This document shows positions 1-8,877 of a stretch of DNA of 64,000 nt, one piece after another; positions within the stretch are counted from its first letter, which is position 1; every line of letters starts with the position of its first letter. Made by a program: the position numbers and the translations under genes. The notes beneath the pieces were generated by a model, which saw nothing but the letters and a program-made list of their open reading frames with translations, had not been told where the DNA came from and made no database searches. The stretch lies in NCBI RefSeq assembly GCF_049389645.1, contig NZ_CP186540.1, forward strand, positions 372,001 through 436,000. The letters are read 5' to 3'. This DNA is from Alkalibacterium sp049389645. Its GTDB lineage: Bacteria > Bacillota > Bacilli > Lactobacillales > Carnobacteriaceae_A.

Positions 1-1
1 A

Positions 2-295
2 GCTTACAAAAAACGTCGAGACACTGTTGTACGGGCTTTAAGAAAATTAGACTTGGACACAACGGAACCCACAGGAGCTTTCTACGTCTTTGCCTCTCTC
101 CCTGAAGACATATCAATAACAAGCTATGATTTTTGTTATGAATTTGCTAAACAATATAAAGTTGCCATGATCCCGGGTGACGCTTTCGGTGATGCAGGCG
201 AAGGTTATTTCAGAATCAGTTATGCCTCCAGTTTGGAAGATATAGAAATTGCTATGGATCGCCTTACTCAATATGTGAATGACCTGCGCGGTTAA
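2..295 (+). CDS. Class I/II aminotransferase, C-terminal part (5-prime truncated by window edge)
   Basis: The reading frame is open from the first complete codon of the window, so only the last 97 residues are present. The text has the C-terminal small-domain features of fold-type I PLP aminotransferases: a YKKRRD-like helix, the EPTGAFYVF strand, and a late FRISYASS segment where the substrate-carboxylate arginine normally sits. Family members of this shape transfer amino groups from aromatic amino acids or diaminopimelate derivatives (AraT/PatA type), but the substrate cannot be told from the C-terminus. The gene ends at a strong terminator and is convergent with the dehydrogenase gene that follows. 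Confidence 0.8.
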   Translation, partial: AYKKRRDTVVRALRKLDLDTTEPTGAFYVFASLPEDISITSYDFCYEFAKQYKVAMIPGDAFGDAGEGYFRISYASSLEDIEIAMDRLTQYVNDLRG

Positions 296-305
296 AAGTC
301 TATAA

Positions 306-346
306 CAAAAAGAATCATCGGTAAGATTTACCGATGATTCTTTTTG
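306..346. terminator. Bidirectional intrinsic terminator
   Basis: A perfect 19-bp inverted repeat (306-324 with 328-346) has a 3-base loop, an A-rich left flank and a T-rich right flank. It sits between the convergent aminotransferase and dehydrogenase genes, so it can end transcripts from both sides. Confidence 0.9.
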
Positions 347-367
347 TTTATCCTGATTAAGATGTGT

Positions 368-1237
368 TTAGTCGGATTCCCACCATAATTTGATCAATGC
401 TTGTGTTCCGTTCTCATCATATCCAGCTTGACCCAATTGATCATACAGTTCTTTTGCTAGCCTTGTGGAAGGTAAATCTATTTCCATTTTATCCGCTTCA
501 TCAAGAACTATTTTCAAATCTTTAATAAAGTGTTTAACAAAAAAGCCAGCAGAATAATCTTCTTTCAAAATTCTAGGTCCATAATTCTCCAAAGACCAAT
601 TCCCCGCCGCTCCCCCGCTTAATGTTTTGATCACCTTTTCAAGATTTAAGCCTGCTTTTTTGGCGTAAACAAGCATTTCAGTTAAGCCAGTCATTGTTCC
701 GGCTACCATGATCTGGTTTGCCATTTTAGTGTGCTGACCACTGCCGGAGGACCCTTGAAGTTCTAAAGAGGATGAAAACAAGTTCAAAATAGGCTTCATC
801 TCATCAAAAGCCTTCTGTTCTCCACCTACCATTATCGTGAGTGTTCCATTTTTAGCACCTAAGTCCCCCCCGGATACTGGCGCATCTAAAGCTCTGGCGT
901 TTTGTTCTGACGCCGTCTGACTGATTTTTACAGCCATTGATGGTGTACTAGTCGTTAAGTCAATAAGTACTTTTTCTGATATAGCCGCTTCAAAGATTCC
1001 CATCTTACCATAATATACGTCTTCTACATCAGAAGGATACCCAACCATCGTAAATATCACATCCGATTCTTCAACAACTTCTCTCGGCGAGTCTCGCCAA
1101 AGTGCACCTTTACTTATAAGTGTTTCAGCTTTAGATTTTGTCCGATTATATATAGTCACTGTATAATTATTGTCTAACAAATGACCTACAATCGATTTCC
1201 CCATTACACCAGTACCAATAAATCCGATTTTTTCCAT
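368..1237 (-). CDS. NAD(P)-dependent beta-hydroxyacid dehydrogenase (3-hydroxyisobutyrate dehydrogenase family)
   Basis: The 289-residue length is typical of the family. An N-terminal Rossmann fold carries GFIGTGVMG (residues 5-13), followed by the substrate-binding motif DAPVSGG and the catalytic lysine in GQHTKMANQ. The all-helical C-terminal domain is complete. Family members oxidise beta-hydroxyacids such as 3-hydroxyisobutyrate, tartronate semialdehyde or succinic semialdehyde; B. subtilis YkwC is a likely relative. Substrate is not predictable here. The start is supported by AGGAGTG just upstream. The gene lies downstream of ptsI on the same strand but after a terminator, so it depends on read-through or an unrecognised promoter in the 67-base gap. 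Confidence 0.87.
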   Translation of the reverse strand: MEKIGFIGTGVMGKSIVGHLLDNNYTVTIYNRTKSKAETLISKGALWRDSPREVVEESDVIFTMVGYPSDVEDVYYGKMGIFEAAISEKVLIDLTTSTPSMAVKISQTASEQNARALDAPVSGGDLGAKNGTLTIMVGGEQKAFDEMKPILNLFSSSLELQGSSGSGQHTKMANQIMVAGTMTGLTEMLVYAKKAGLNLEKVIKTLSGGAAGNWSLENYGPRILKEDYSAGFFVKHFIKDLKIVLDEADKMEIDLPSTRLAKELYDQLGQAGYDENGTQALIKLWWESD

Positions 1238-1263
1238 ATTTTCACTCCTAAAAAAGATTGGAA

Positions 1264-1299
1264 TATAAAAAAGATTGAGCCCGTAGAGGACCCAATCTT
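1264..1299 (-). terminator. Intrinsic terminator after ptsI
   Basis: On the minus strand an AAGATTGGGTCC-type stem pairs with its complement across a five-base loop (about 12 bp with two G-U pairs) and is followed by a run of T. It directly follows the ptsI stop codon. Confidence 0.8.
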
Positions 1300-1304
1300 C
1301 TCAA

Positions 1305-3029
1305 TTAATTTTCTACATATTGATTAACTAATTCAATAACTTCATCCACAGTTGTGCATTCGGATAGAGCTTTTTCAGACAATTCTTTCATCTTATTAGA
1401 ATCCAATGTTTTGAGTAAGCTTCTTGTTTTAAGAATACTTGTTGCACTCATAGAAAATTCATCTAATCCTAGTCCTACTAACAGAGGGACTGCGATTTGA
1501 TCTCCAGCCATTTCTCCACACATACCTGCCCATTTTCCTTCTTTGTGCGCTGCATCTATGACCATTTTAACAAGGCGTAAGATTGAAGGGTTATATGGTT
1601 GATACAGATAAGAAACACGTTCGTTCATTCTATCCGCAGCCATAGTATATTGAATCAAATCATTTGTTCCGATGCTGAAGAAGTCGACTTCTTTAGCAAA
1701 TTGATCAGCTAACACCGCAGCTGCAGGGATTTCAATCATAATTCCCACTTCAATAGAATCAGAGACCTTAACTCCTTTTTCAAGCAACAAGGCTTTCTCT
1801 TCTTCTAACATAGCTTTAGCTTCTCTAAACTCTGGTAACGTTGCAATCATTGGGAACATAATACGTAATGTTCCATGAACTGATGCACGCAATAGAGCTC
1901 TTAATTGTGTTCTGAAAATAGAATCTTGATCTAAACTAACTCGGATAGCGCGATAACCTAAAAATGGATTCATTTCTTTTGGTAATTTCAAATATGGGAG
2001 CTCTTTATCTCCGCCAATGTCCATTGTTCTCACAACGACCGGCTTATCGCCCATACCTTCTAATACCTTTTTATATGCATTGTATTGGTCTTCTTCAGAT
2101 GGTAGTTCTGTTGATTCCATATATAAGAATTCTGTACGGTATAAACCAATAGCTTCTCCACCATTGTTTTTTACACTTTCCAAATCTTTTGGTGTACCAA
2201 TATTCGCAGCTAGTTCAACATGTTTGCCATCTTTAGTTACACTAGGTTCGTTTAATAATTGATCCCATTCTTTTTTCAATTCATCATGTTCTTTAGCTTT
2301 CTTAGTGAAAGCTGAAATCTCGTCTTCAGAAGGATTGATGTAAACATCGCCTTCTAATCCATCTACGATCAACATATCATTTTCAGATACTCGTTCTGTG
2401 ATATCTTTTGTTCCAACGATTGCTGGAATTTCCAATGATCTAGCCATTATAGCAGAGTGAGATGTACGACCTCCGACGTTTGTTACAAATGCTTTTACAT
2501 ATTTTTTGTTTAGTTGAGCTGTATCACTCGGTGTTAAATCTTCTGCAATAATGATAACTTCTTCTTCAATTGTTGCTGGAGATGGTAAGGTAACGTTCAG
2601 CAGACTAGCTAGTACACGTTTTCTGACATCACGAATATCAGCTGCACGCTCTTGCATATAAGCGTTATCTTCCATTCCCTCAAACATTGTAATGAACGTA
2701 TCAGTTACTTGTTTGAAAGCAAATTCGGCATTAACATTTTCACTATCGATTACTGCTTTAGTCTGATCTATCAAATCTGGATCTGACAATACCATAATGT
2801 GCGCATCAAAAACCTGCGCTTCATTTTCACCTAATGACTCCGCAGCAATAGCTCTAATTTTAGTTAATTGTTCTTTAGATTTATCCATAGCTTCTGTTAA
2901 ACGAGTCATCTCAGAATCGGTATCGGAAATATCAGTTTTTTCGATAGTTAAGTCTGGTTCGACCAGTAAGTAAGCTTTTGCGTGAGCGATTCCATCACTT
3001 GCTGCAATTCCGGATACTTTTAAAGTCAT
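1305..3029 (-). CDS. ptsI: Phosphoenolpyruvate-protein phosphotransferase, PTS Enzyme I
   Basis: Enzyme I takes the phosphoryl group from PEP and passes it to HPr, starting the PTS cascade for sugar uptake in the cytoplasm. The 574-residue length is standard. Visible are the phospho-histidine signature GGRTSHSAIMARS near residue 190, the N-terminal HPr-binding helical domain before it, and the C-terminal PEP-binding barrel with the signature FFSIGTNDLIQYTMA and the GMCGEMAGD loop. The ATG overlaps the ptsH stop codon (TAATG), indicating translational coupling. A terminator follows immediately. No missing catalytic residue was noticed. Confidence 0.97.
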   Translation of the reverse strand: MTLKVSGIAASDGIAHAKAYLLVEPDLTIEKTDISDTDSEMTRLTEAMDKSKEQLTKIRAIAAESLGENEAQVFDAHIMVLSDPDLIDQTKAVIDSENVNAEFAFKQVTDTFITMFEGMEDNAYMQERAADIRDVRKRVLASLLNVTLPSPATIEEEVIIIAEDLTPSDTAQLNKKYVKAFVTNVGGRTSHSAIMARSLEIPAIVGTKDITERVSENDMLIVDGLEGDVYINPSEDEISAFTKKAKEHDELKKEWDQLLNEPSVTKDGKHVELAANIGTPKDLESVKNNGGEAIGLYRTEFLYMESTELPSEEDQYNAYKKVLEGMGDKPVVVRTMDIGGDKELPYLKLPKEMNPFLGYRAIRVSLDQDSIFRTQLRALLRASVHGTLRIMFPMIATLPEFREAKAMLEEEKALLLEKGVKVSDSIEVGIMIEIPAAAVLADQFAKEVDFFSIGTNDLIQYTMAADRMNERVSYLYQPYNPSILRLVKMVIDAAHKEGKWAGMCGEMAGDQIAVPLLVGLGLDEFSMSATSILKTRSLLKTLDSNKMKELSEKALSECTTVDEVIELVNQYVEN

Positions 3030-3295
3030 TATTCAGCCATTCCCTCATTTTTAATTGTTCCTTCAATTCCTTCAATAGCTTCTTTTTCGTCAGCGCCATC
3101 AGCAGTAATTGAAACTTCTGCACCTTTACCAACACCAAGAGACATAACGCCCATGATTGATTTCAAGTTAACAGATTTACCTTTATAATCTAAAGTGATA
3201 TCTGAATTAAATTTGCTAGCTTGTTGAACTAATAAAGTAGCTGGTCTAGCGTGAATACCTGTTTCTGCGATAATTGTATATTCTCTTTTTTCCAT
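3029..3295 (-). CDS. ptsH: Phosphocarrier protein HPr
   Basis: This 88-residue protein carries phosphate from Enzyme I to the sugar-specific EIIA domains. His15 lies in GIHARPAT and the regulatory serine Ser46 in NLKSIMGVMSLG, the site phosphorylated by HPrK/P in Firmicutes to act as CcpA corepressor. It is first gene of the ptsHI operon, with AAAGGAG upstream of the start. A TATAAT hexamer on the minus strand (3362-3367) may be its -10 element, though no good -35 was found. The gene is divergent from clpE. Confidence 0.97.
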   Translation of the reverse strand: MEKREYTIIAETGIHARPATLLVQQASKFNSDITLDYKGKSVNLKSIMGVMSLGVGKGAEVSITADGADEKEAIEGIEGTIKNEGMAE

Positions 3296-3361
3296 TTGAA
3301 TTTCTCCTTTTAAATAAATTATTTTTTTATCGAAAGGAATAGAACGTCTACGCTTTAAGGG

Positions 3362-3390
3362 ATTATAAGGTTTGCAAAGTACTTTCCCAT
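3362..3390 (-). promoter_or_regulatory. Possible ptsH promoter
   Basis: A TATAAT hexamer at 3362-3367 on the minus strand lies about 65 bases upstream of the ptsH start. The hexamer 17 bases further upstream (TGGGAA) is a poor -35 match, so the call rests on the -10 alone. No clear CcpA cre site was seen. Confidence 0.35.
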
Positions 3391-3481
3391 TAAGCTTCCA
3401 TTTTATTCTTTCTTTCTCTAACAGATTACCATTTTTCCCCCTTACCTACAACTATTTTTTCTCAATCTACATATTTAGTGC

Positions 3482-3510
3482 TTGAAAGTCAAAATTGGTC
3501 AATGTATAAT
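3482..3510 (+). promoter_or_regulatory. clpE promoter (sigma-A type)
   Basis: A -35 element TTGAAA (3482-3487) and a -10 element TATAAT (3505-3510) are separated by exactly 17 bases. The spacer holds the first CtsR heptad pair, so bound CtsR would block RNA polymerase. A second TATAAT at 3601-3606 could mark an additional start but lacks a well-placed -35. Confidence 0.8.
3487..3503 (+). promoter_or_regulatory. CtsR operator 1 of clpE
   Basis: The sequence AGTCAAAATTGGTCAAT fits the CtsR consensus, a tandem heptad RGTCAAA-NAN-RGTCAAA, with heptads ten bases apart. It lies between the -35 and -10 of the clpE promoter, a classical repressor position. Confidence 0.8.
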
Positions 3511-3522
3511 GTAATTATCAAA

Positions 3523-3539
3523 GGTCAGTATTGGTCAGA
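3523..3539 (+). promoter_or_regulatory. CtsR operator 2 of clpE
   Basis: A second tandem heptad, GGTCAGTATTGGTCAGA, has the ten-base CtsR spacing, just downstream of the expected transcription start. Each heptad differs from consensus at the sixth base (G for A). Duplicate CtsR sites are known upstream of clpE in Firmicutes. Confidence 0.72.
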
Positions 3540-3641
3540 TAAATAGTCCGGATATTGATATGTTGAACTGTTTTGAACTGACCTTTGACATAATTACGAG
3601 TATAATTGAATCAAACCATAAGAGAAAGGATGTTTTATATT

Positions 3642-5894
3642 ATGATTTGTCAACGTTGTATGGAACGACCTGCAACTATTCATCTAACGACAAGCGTCAA
3701 TGGTCGCAAGCGAGAAATTGATCTCTGTCAAAAATGTTATCGTGAAATAAAACAGCAGGAACAGCAAGGGCTTTTAAATCAAGGAAACAATCAAGATCCC
3801 TTTGGATTCAATCAATTTGATGATTTATTCAGAGCGCTATCGCAAAAGCAGAACCCCAACGAACAACCGCCTACCCCGCCGAATCAACCATTCCCCGGGA
3901 ACAATCAACAACCGCCTAGACAAGGTAGCGGTGACGGTCGCGGTGGAATACTTGGTGAGTATGGTGTTAATTTAAACCAACTCGCTAAAGAAGGTAAAAT
4001 AGATCCTATCATCGGTCGAGATAAAGAAATAGAACGTGTCATCGAAGTTTTAAATAGACGAAAAAAGAATAATCCAGTACTGACAGGAGAAGCCGGTGTT
4101 GGTAAAACAGCGATCGTTGAAGGTTTGGCTCTAAAAATAGTGAACGGAGAAGTCCCTCAAAAACTTCAGGACAAAGAAGTCATTCGTTTAGATGTCGCTT
4201 CCCTCGTTCAAGGAACAGGCATCAGAGGTCAATTTGAGGAACGCATGCAACAATTGATGAATGAATTACGTCAAGATAATAAGATTATATTATTCATCGA
4301 CGAAGTTCATGAAATAGTTGGTGCAGGCTCAGCTGAAGGGAACAATATGGATGCAGGTAACCTCTTGAAACCTGCGTTAGCCACAGGTGAATTACAGTTG
4401 GTTGGTGCGACAACCTTAAATGAATACAGAAAAATAGAAAAAGACCCTGCACTGGAACGTCGTTTACAGCCCGTAAGAGTAAATGAACCTTCAATAGAGG
4501 AAACCTTAACTATTTTAAAAGGTATTCAAAAACAATACGAAGATTATCATCACGTAAAATATTCAGATAAAGCGATTAAAAGTGCGGTAGAATTATCCCA
4601 TCGCTATATCCAAGACCGTTTCCTTCCAGACAAAGCCATCGATTTAATGGATGAATCAGGGTCTAAAAAGAATTTAACCATTCAATCTGTCGATCCAAAA
4701 GATTTGGAAGATAAAATAATCGACGCGGAAAAAAACAAGCAAGAAGCTTTGGAACAAGAAGACTATGAAAAAGCAGCCTTTTATCGTGACCAGGCGACTA
4801 AATTTAGAGAAATGATTGATCAGCAGACACCTCAGTCTGAGCAACCCGAAGTAACAGAACAAGATATTATCAATATTATTGAAATTAAAACAGGTATTCC
4901 AGTTGGAGAATTAAAAGAGAAAGAACAAACACAATTAAAAGACTTAAACAAATCGCTTAGACACCATGTCATCGGTCAAGATGAGGCCATTGATAAAGTT
5001 GCAAGAGCGATTCGTAGAAATCGTATTGGATTAAGACAGAAAAATCGTCCGATTGGATCATTTATGTTTATAGGTCCTACTGGTGTGGGAAAAACAGAGC
5101 TAGCCAAGACATTAGCGCTGGAGCTGTTCGGTAGTAAAGATGCCTATGTGCGTTTAGACATGAGTGAATATATGGAAAAACACAGCACGTCTAAACTTAT
5201 TGGTTCACCTCCAGGATATGTCGGGTATGATGAAGCGGGACAATTAACTGAAAAAATAAGACGTAACCCGTACAGCTTAATCCTGGTCGACGAAGTTGAA
5301 AAAGCTCATCCAGATGTTCTGCACATGTTTTTACAAGTGTTAGACGATGGACGCTTAACTGATGCCCAAGGAAGAACCGTAAACTTTAAAGAAACGATCA
5401 TTATTATGACAAGTAATGCGGGAACAACAAATGTTGAATCGAGTGTTGGGTTTGGAGCACAATTAAGTGGCGAACAACATTCTATTATGAACCATCTCCA
5501 AGATTACTTTAAACCAGAATTTTTAAACCGTTTTGACGGCATCGTAGAGTTTCACTCTCTTACTAAAGAAAACCTCCTGGAAATTGTCGATTTGATGTTG
5601 CAAGATGTCAATGACGCTCTGAGCCAACACGAAATCTCGCTGAGTGTTGATCAGCAGGCAAAAGAAAAACTGGTTGACTTGGGTTATGATCCTAAAATGG
5701 GAGCACGACCATTAAGAAGAGTTATCGAAGAACAAATCGAAGATAAAATCGCTGAATTTTATTTAAATAATCCGGAACCCGGAAAAATATTAGCCACAGT
5801 TGAAAATGATGGTATCGTCATTACTAAAATATCAGCATCTGAATCTGTTAATGAGCTTCAAAGTAATGACAGTGGAGAAAACATTTCTGACTAA
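3642..5894 (+). CDS. clpE: ATP-dependent Clp protease ATP-binding subunit ClpE
   Basis: ClpE is a Hsp100 unfoldase that feeds aggregated or regulatory proteins to ClpP during heat and disulfide stress. The 750-residue product starts with a zinc finger (Cys3, Cys6, Cys29, Cys32), the feature that separates ClpE from ClpC. A Gln/Pro-rich linker follows, then NBD1 with GEAGVGKT (149-156) and FIDEVHE, a UVR-type coiled-coil insert near 364-393, and NBD2 with GPTGVGKT (478-485) and LVDEVEKAHPD. A VGF tripeptide near residue 602 fits the ClpP-docking loop. The ATG at 3642 is chosen over in-frame TTG 3606 and ATG 3630 because AAAGGA is well placed only for it and the zinc finger then begins at residue 3. 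Two CtsR boxes control it. Confidence 0.96.
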   Translation: MICQRCMERPATIHLTTSVNGRKREIDLCQKCYREIKQQEQQGLLNQGNNQDPFGFNQFDDLFRALSQKQNPNEQPPTPPNQPFPGNNQQPPRQGSGDGRGGILGEYGVNLNQLAKEGKIDPIIGRDKEIERVIEVLNRRKKNNPVLTGEAGVGKTAIVEGLALKIVNGEVPQKLQDKEVIRLDVASLVQGTGIRGQFEERMQQLMNELRQDNKIILFIDEVHEIVGAGSAEGNNMDAGNLLKPALATGELQLVGATTLNEYRKIEKDPALERRLQPVRVNEPSIEETLTILKGIQKQYEDYHHVKYSDKAIKSAVELSHRYIQDRFLPDKAIDLMDESGSKKNLTIQSVDPKDLEDKIIDAEKNKQEALEQEDYEKAAFYRDQATKFREMIDQQTPQSEQPEVTEQDIINIIEIKTGIPVGELKEKEQTQLKDLNKSLRHHVIGQDEAIDKVARAIRRNRIGLRQKNRPIGSFMFIGPTGVGKTELAKTLALELFGSKDAYVRLDMSEYMEKHSTSKLIGSPPGYVGYDEAGQLTEKIRRNPYSLILVDEVEKAHPDVLHMFLQVLDDGRLTDAQGRTVNFKETIIIMTSNAGTTNVESSVGFGAQLSGEQHSIMNHLQDYFKPEFLNRFDGIVEFHSLTKENLLEIVDLMLQDVNDALSQHEISLSVDQQAKEKLVDLGYDPKMGARPLRRVIEEQIEDKIAEFYLNNPEPGKILATVENDGIVITKISASESVNELQSNDSGENISD

Positions 5895-5953
5895 TACCAG
5901 TCCATGCTCACATAAAAATATAAGCGTTAGCTCATCCGTTTAAATTATTGAAT

Positions 5954-6018
5954 AAAAAAACACATTCTGCATTTCAGGTTCATTGTATTGAACCCGAAAT
6001 GTGAATGTGTTTTTTTTA
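5954..6018. terminator. Bidirectional terminator between clpE and prfC
   Basis: A long interrupted hairpin has arms AAAAAACACATTC-CATTTC-GGTTCA and their complements around a six-base loop, with A and T runs at the outer ends. It serves both convergent genes. Confidence 0.85.
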
Positions 6019-7611
6019 TTATAATAATGAAGTCAGCTCGACTTCTGGGTATTTATCACTGAACCATCTCATAGCAAATCGGTTTTCAAATAAGAATAGC
6101 GGCTGATCGAATCGATCTCTTACAAGCATATTTCTACTTGATCCCATATTTTCATCCAATTGTTCCGGCTTGACCCATCTTGCAATACGGTTACCTATCG
6201 AAGACATAATGACTTCAGAATTATATTCATTTCGCATTCTGTGTTCGAAAACTTCAAATTGAAGTTGTCCTACAGCACCAATAATATAACTTTCTGTGTG
6301 ATATGATTTATAGAGTTGAATTGCACCCTCCTGCACAAGTTGATTGATACCTTTATGAAATGATTTTTGCTTCATAACATTTTTCGGTTCAACCTTCATG
6401 AATAGTTCAGGTGTGAATTGTGGTAACTCCTGATACTCTATTTTATCGTTACCTTCATATATAGTATCCCCTATTTGAAAATTACCAGTATCATAGAGGC
6501 CTACAATATCTCCTGCTACCGCATCAGTAACAATTTCTCTACTTTCAGCCATAAATTGAGTTGAATTTGAGAGTCGAATTTTTTTACCTGAACGTGATAA
6601 TGTCACGTCCATTCCCTTTACGAATTTACCGGAGCAAATTCGTAAGAACGCAATTCTATCTCGATGACGCGGATCCATGTTGGCTTGTATTTTAAATATG
6701 AATCCTGAAAACGTTGGTTCTGCCGGTTGAACTATCTCTCCACCTCTTGTTTCGTGAGAAGATGGCTCAGGAGCAAATTGCAGGAATATTTCCAAAAATG
6801 TCTGTACGCCAAAATTATTTAAGGCAGAACCAAAAAACACAGGTGTTAGTTTCCCTGCTGCTATAGCTTCTTCAGAAAACTCATTCCCCGCTTCTTTAAG
6901 AAGCAAAGCCTCTTCAAGTACTTGCTTATACAAACTTTCTTTTTTTATCTTGTGTTCTCCTTCAATTTCTCCCTCTGAATTAAGCGAGATGAATCGTTCA
7001 CCCTTATTTGATTCTTCAGGTCTAAACGCTTCGATTCGATTATGGTATAAATCATATAGTCCTAATAAAGTTTTACCTGATCCTATCGGCCAGTTCATTG
7101 GATAAGCATCGATTTCCAGCACTTCTTCCAATTCTTCTATTAGTTCTAAAGGTTCTCTACCATCTCTATCTAACTTATTCATAAAAGTAAAAATCGGAAT
7201 GCCTCTCATACGACACACTTTAAATAGTTTCTTGGTTTGTTCTTCTATACCTTTTGCACTATCTACGACCATGACAGCAGCATCCACCGCCATTAATGTA
7301 CGATAAGTATCTTCAGAGAAATCTTCATGTCCTGGAGTATCCAATATATTGATGCGCTTGTCGTCATAATCAAATTGCATAACTGAACTTGTTACAGAGA
7401 TTCCTCTCTGCTTCTCTATTTCCATCCAGTCAGATTTTGCGAACTTGCCAGATTTTTTTGCTTTAACTGTTCCAGCTTCTCTGATTGCTCCACCAAAAAG
7501 CAACAGTTGTTCAGTAATAGTTGTTTTACCAGCATCGGGATGGGAAATAATAGCAAACGTTCTTCTTCTTTTTACTTCTTTATTTAACTCATTATTGTTA
7601 TTTTCAGTCAA
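6019..7611 (-). CDS. prfC: Peptide chain release factor 3
   Basis: RF3 is a translational GTPase that removes RF1/RF2 from the ribosome after termination. The 530-residue length is normal. G1 is SHPDAGKT (23-30), switch II is DTPGHEDFSEDTYR, and G4 is NKLD. The RF3-specific basic stretch between G1 and switch II (KAKKSGKFAKSDWMEIE) is present, as are the C-terminal domains. The start appears to be TTG at 7611, with AAGGA eight bases upstream; the next codon reads Thr-Glu-Asn. It follows the permease gene by 11 bases, so the two are probably cotranscribed. Confidence 0.95.
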   Translation of the reverse strand: MTENNNNELNKEVKRRRTFAIISHPDAGKTTITEQLLLFGGAIREAGTVKAKKSGKFAKSDWMEIEKQRGISVTSSVMQFDYDDKRINILDTPGHEDFSEDTYRTLMAVDAAVMVVDSAKGIEEQTKKLFKVCRMRGIPIFTFMNKLDRDGREPLELIEELEEVLEIDAYPMNWPIGSGKTLLGLYDLYHNRIEAFRPEESNKGERFISLNSEGEIEGEHKIKKESLYKQVLEEALLLKEAGNEFSEEAIAAGKLTPVFFGSALNNFGVQTFLEIFLQFAPEPSSHETRGGEIVQPAEPTFSGFIFKIQANMDPRHRDRIAFLRICSGKFVKGMDVTLSRSGKKIRLSNSTQFMAESREIVTDAVAGDIVGLYDTGNFQIGDTIYEGNDKIEYQELPQFTPELFMKVEPKNVMKQKSFHKGINQLVQEGAIQLYKSYHTESYIIGAVGQLQFEVFEHRMRNEYNSEVIMSSIGNRIARWVKPEQLDENMGSSRNMLVRDRFDQPLFLFENRFAMRWFSDKYPEVELTSLL

Positions 7612-7622
7612 TGTAAACGTCC

Positions 7623-8741
7623 TTAATCTTTATATTTATTTTTTTCTAGTGAATACTTGTTGAACTTTTCATCTTGATACATTTTAAACAGGTAAGTTCC
7701 TATCGTTTTTAAAATAGCAAAAACCGGTACACCTATCAACATGCCAATTAAACCAGCAATTTTTGCGGAAGCCAGTAACACCAATATCACTGTCAGCGGA
7801 TGAATCGCTAAGGATTTACCGACTAATAATGGTGTCAAAAAATTGCTGTCTAATTGTTGGGCAATTATAACAAAGATGGCTACCAGTATTGCCCGTCCCG
7901 GTGATTCGATCAGTCCAACCACGATTGCCGGTCCTGCGCCGATAAATGGCCCAACAAAAGGGATGAAATTAGTAATAGCCGCAAAAAAGGATAACAGAAA
8001 GGCAGAAGGCATATTAACTATGGAATACATGAGAAAGAGCAAGACGCCCACTATTAAGGAAGCCAACCCTTTCCCACTGATATAACTTGAAATCGTGTCA
8101 TCTGTTTTCATAATCATTTCTTTGATATTTTTTTTATACTTTAATGGCGCAATATCGACGATATGTGGTAGAAATTTTTTGCCGTCATGAAGCATGTAGA
8201 ACAATATGACCGGAACTGTAACAAACAAGAATGCTACTTGAGTGAATGCCTGAATAGCGCTTCCTGCACCTGAGACAATTCCAGTTAAGAAACCTGACCC
8301 AATATCTCTTAACCATATTTCCAAATTCTCCAAAGCTAAACTGATATCGATCTGCTGCATCCACGGTTCTTCTGCCAATCGGTTCGCATATTTTTCGAGT
8401 TCACTTATAAATTCAGGTATCCCGGAAATTAAATTCGATGTTTGCTCTATCAACATCGGAATGCCTAATAAGATAGACATGACGATGAATCCAACTAATA
8501 ATATCATTACAATTGTTATACCAATTATTCTCTTCACTCTGATACGTTCCAGCAATTTAACCAGAGGATTTAATAAATAATACAAAAAACCGGCAATTAG
8601 CAGTGGCATAAACAATGCCGTAAGTATGCCCACTAGCGGGTTCAATATAAAATCAATGCGTTGGAGTAGATAAATGAGTATGGCAACTGCCAATAACCAC
8701 ACAGTCCAGAACATTAATTTGGATTCTTTCCAATTGATCAC
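7623..8741 (-). CDS. AI-2E family transporter / YubA-type permease
   Basis: The 372-residue product has several hydrophobic segments: two near the N-terminus (about residues 12-60), one around 70-95, one near 155-190, then a C-terminal cluster from about 220 to 350 with the family-typical FIPFVGPFIG and a late conserved IAGLIGMLIGVPVFA segment. The PF01594 family includes TqsA (autoinducer-2 export) and sodium/proton or osmotic-stress permeases, so the substrate is unknown. The start is GTG, preceded by AGAGGGGG. It is probably the first gene of a two-gene unit with prfC. Confidence 0.85.
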   Translation of the reverse strand: MINWKESKLMFWTVWLLAVAILIYLLQRIDFILNPLVGILTALFMPLLIAGFLYYLLNPLVKLLERIRVKRIIGITIVMILLVGFIVMSILLGIPMLIEQTSNLISGIPEFISELEKYANRLAEEPWMQQIDISLALENLEIWLRDIGSGFLTGIVSGAGSAIQAFTQVAFLFVTVPVILFYMLHDGKKFLPHIVDIAPLKYKKNIKEMIMKTDDTISSYISGKGLASLIVGVLLFLMYSIVNMPSAFLLSFFAAITNFIPFVGPFIGAGPAIVVGLIESPGRAILVAIFVIIAQQLDSNFLTPLLVGKSLAIHPLTVILVLLASAKIAGLIGMLIGVPVFAILKTIGTYLFKMYQDEKFNKYSLEKNKYKD

Positions 8742-8819
8742 TTAATCCCCCTCTTTTTAATCATTTCTCTTACATTATAGTAGACCTGATGCTTTATTAA
8801 AAGAGCATTTGCGGATATA

Positions 8820-8848
8820 TTGACCTAAATGTTAAATATTGCTATAGT
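8820..8848 (+). promoter_or_regulatory. Promoter of the GNAT gene
   Basis: TTGACC (8820-8825) and TATAGT (8843-8848) are separated by 17 bases, about 30 bases upstream of the acetyltransferase start codon. Confidence 0.65.
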
Positions 8849-8877
8849 AAGACATAATTTCAGAAAAGAGGGATAAT

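Noticed and set aside
3573..3589. A third CtsR box in reverse orientation near the clpE start
   Set aside because: TTTGA repeats there are spaced 12 bases apart, not ten, and one heptad is degenerate; listed only as a possible remnant.
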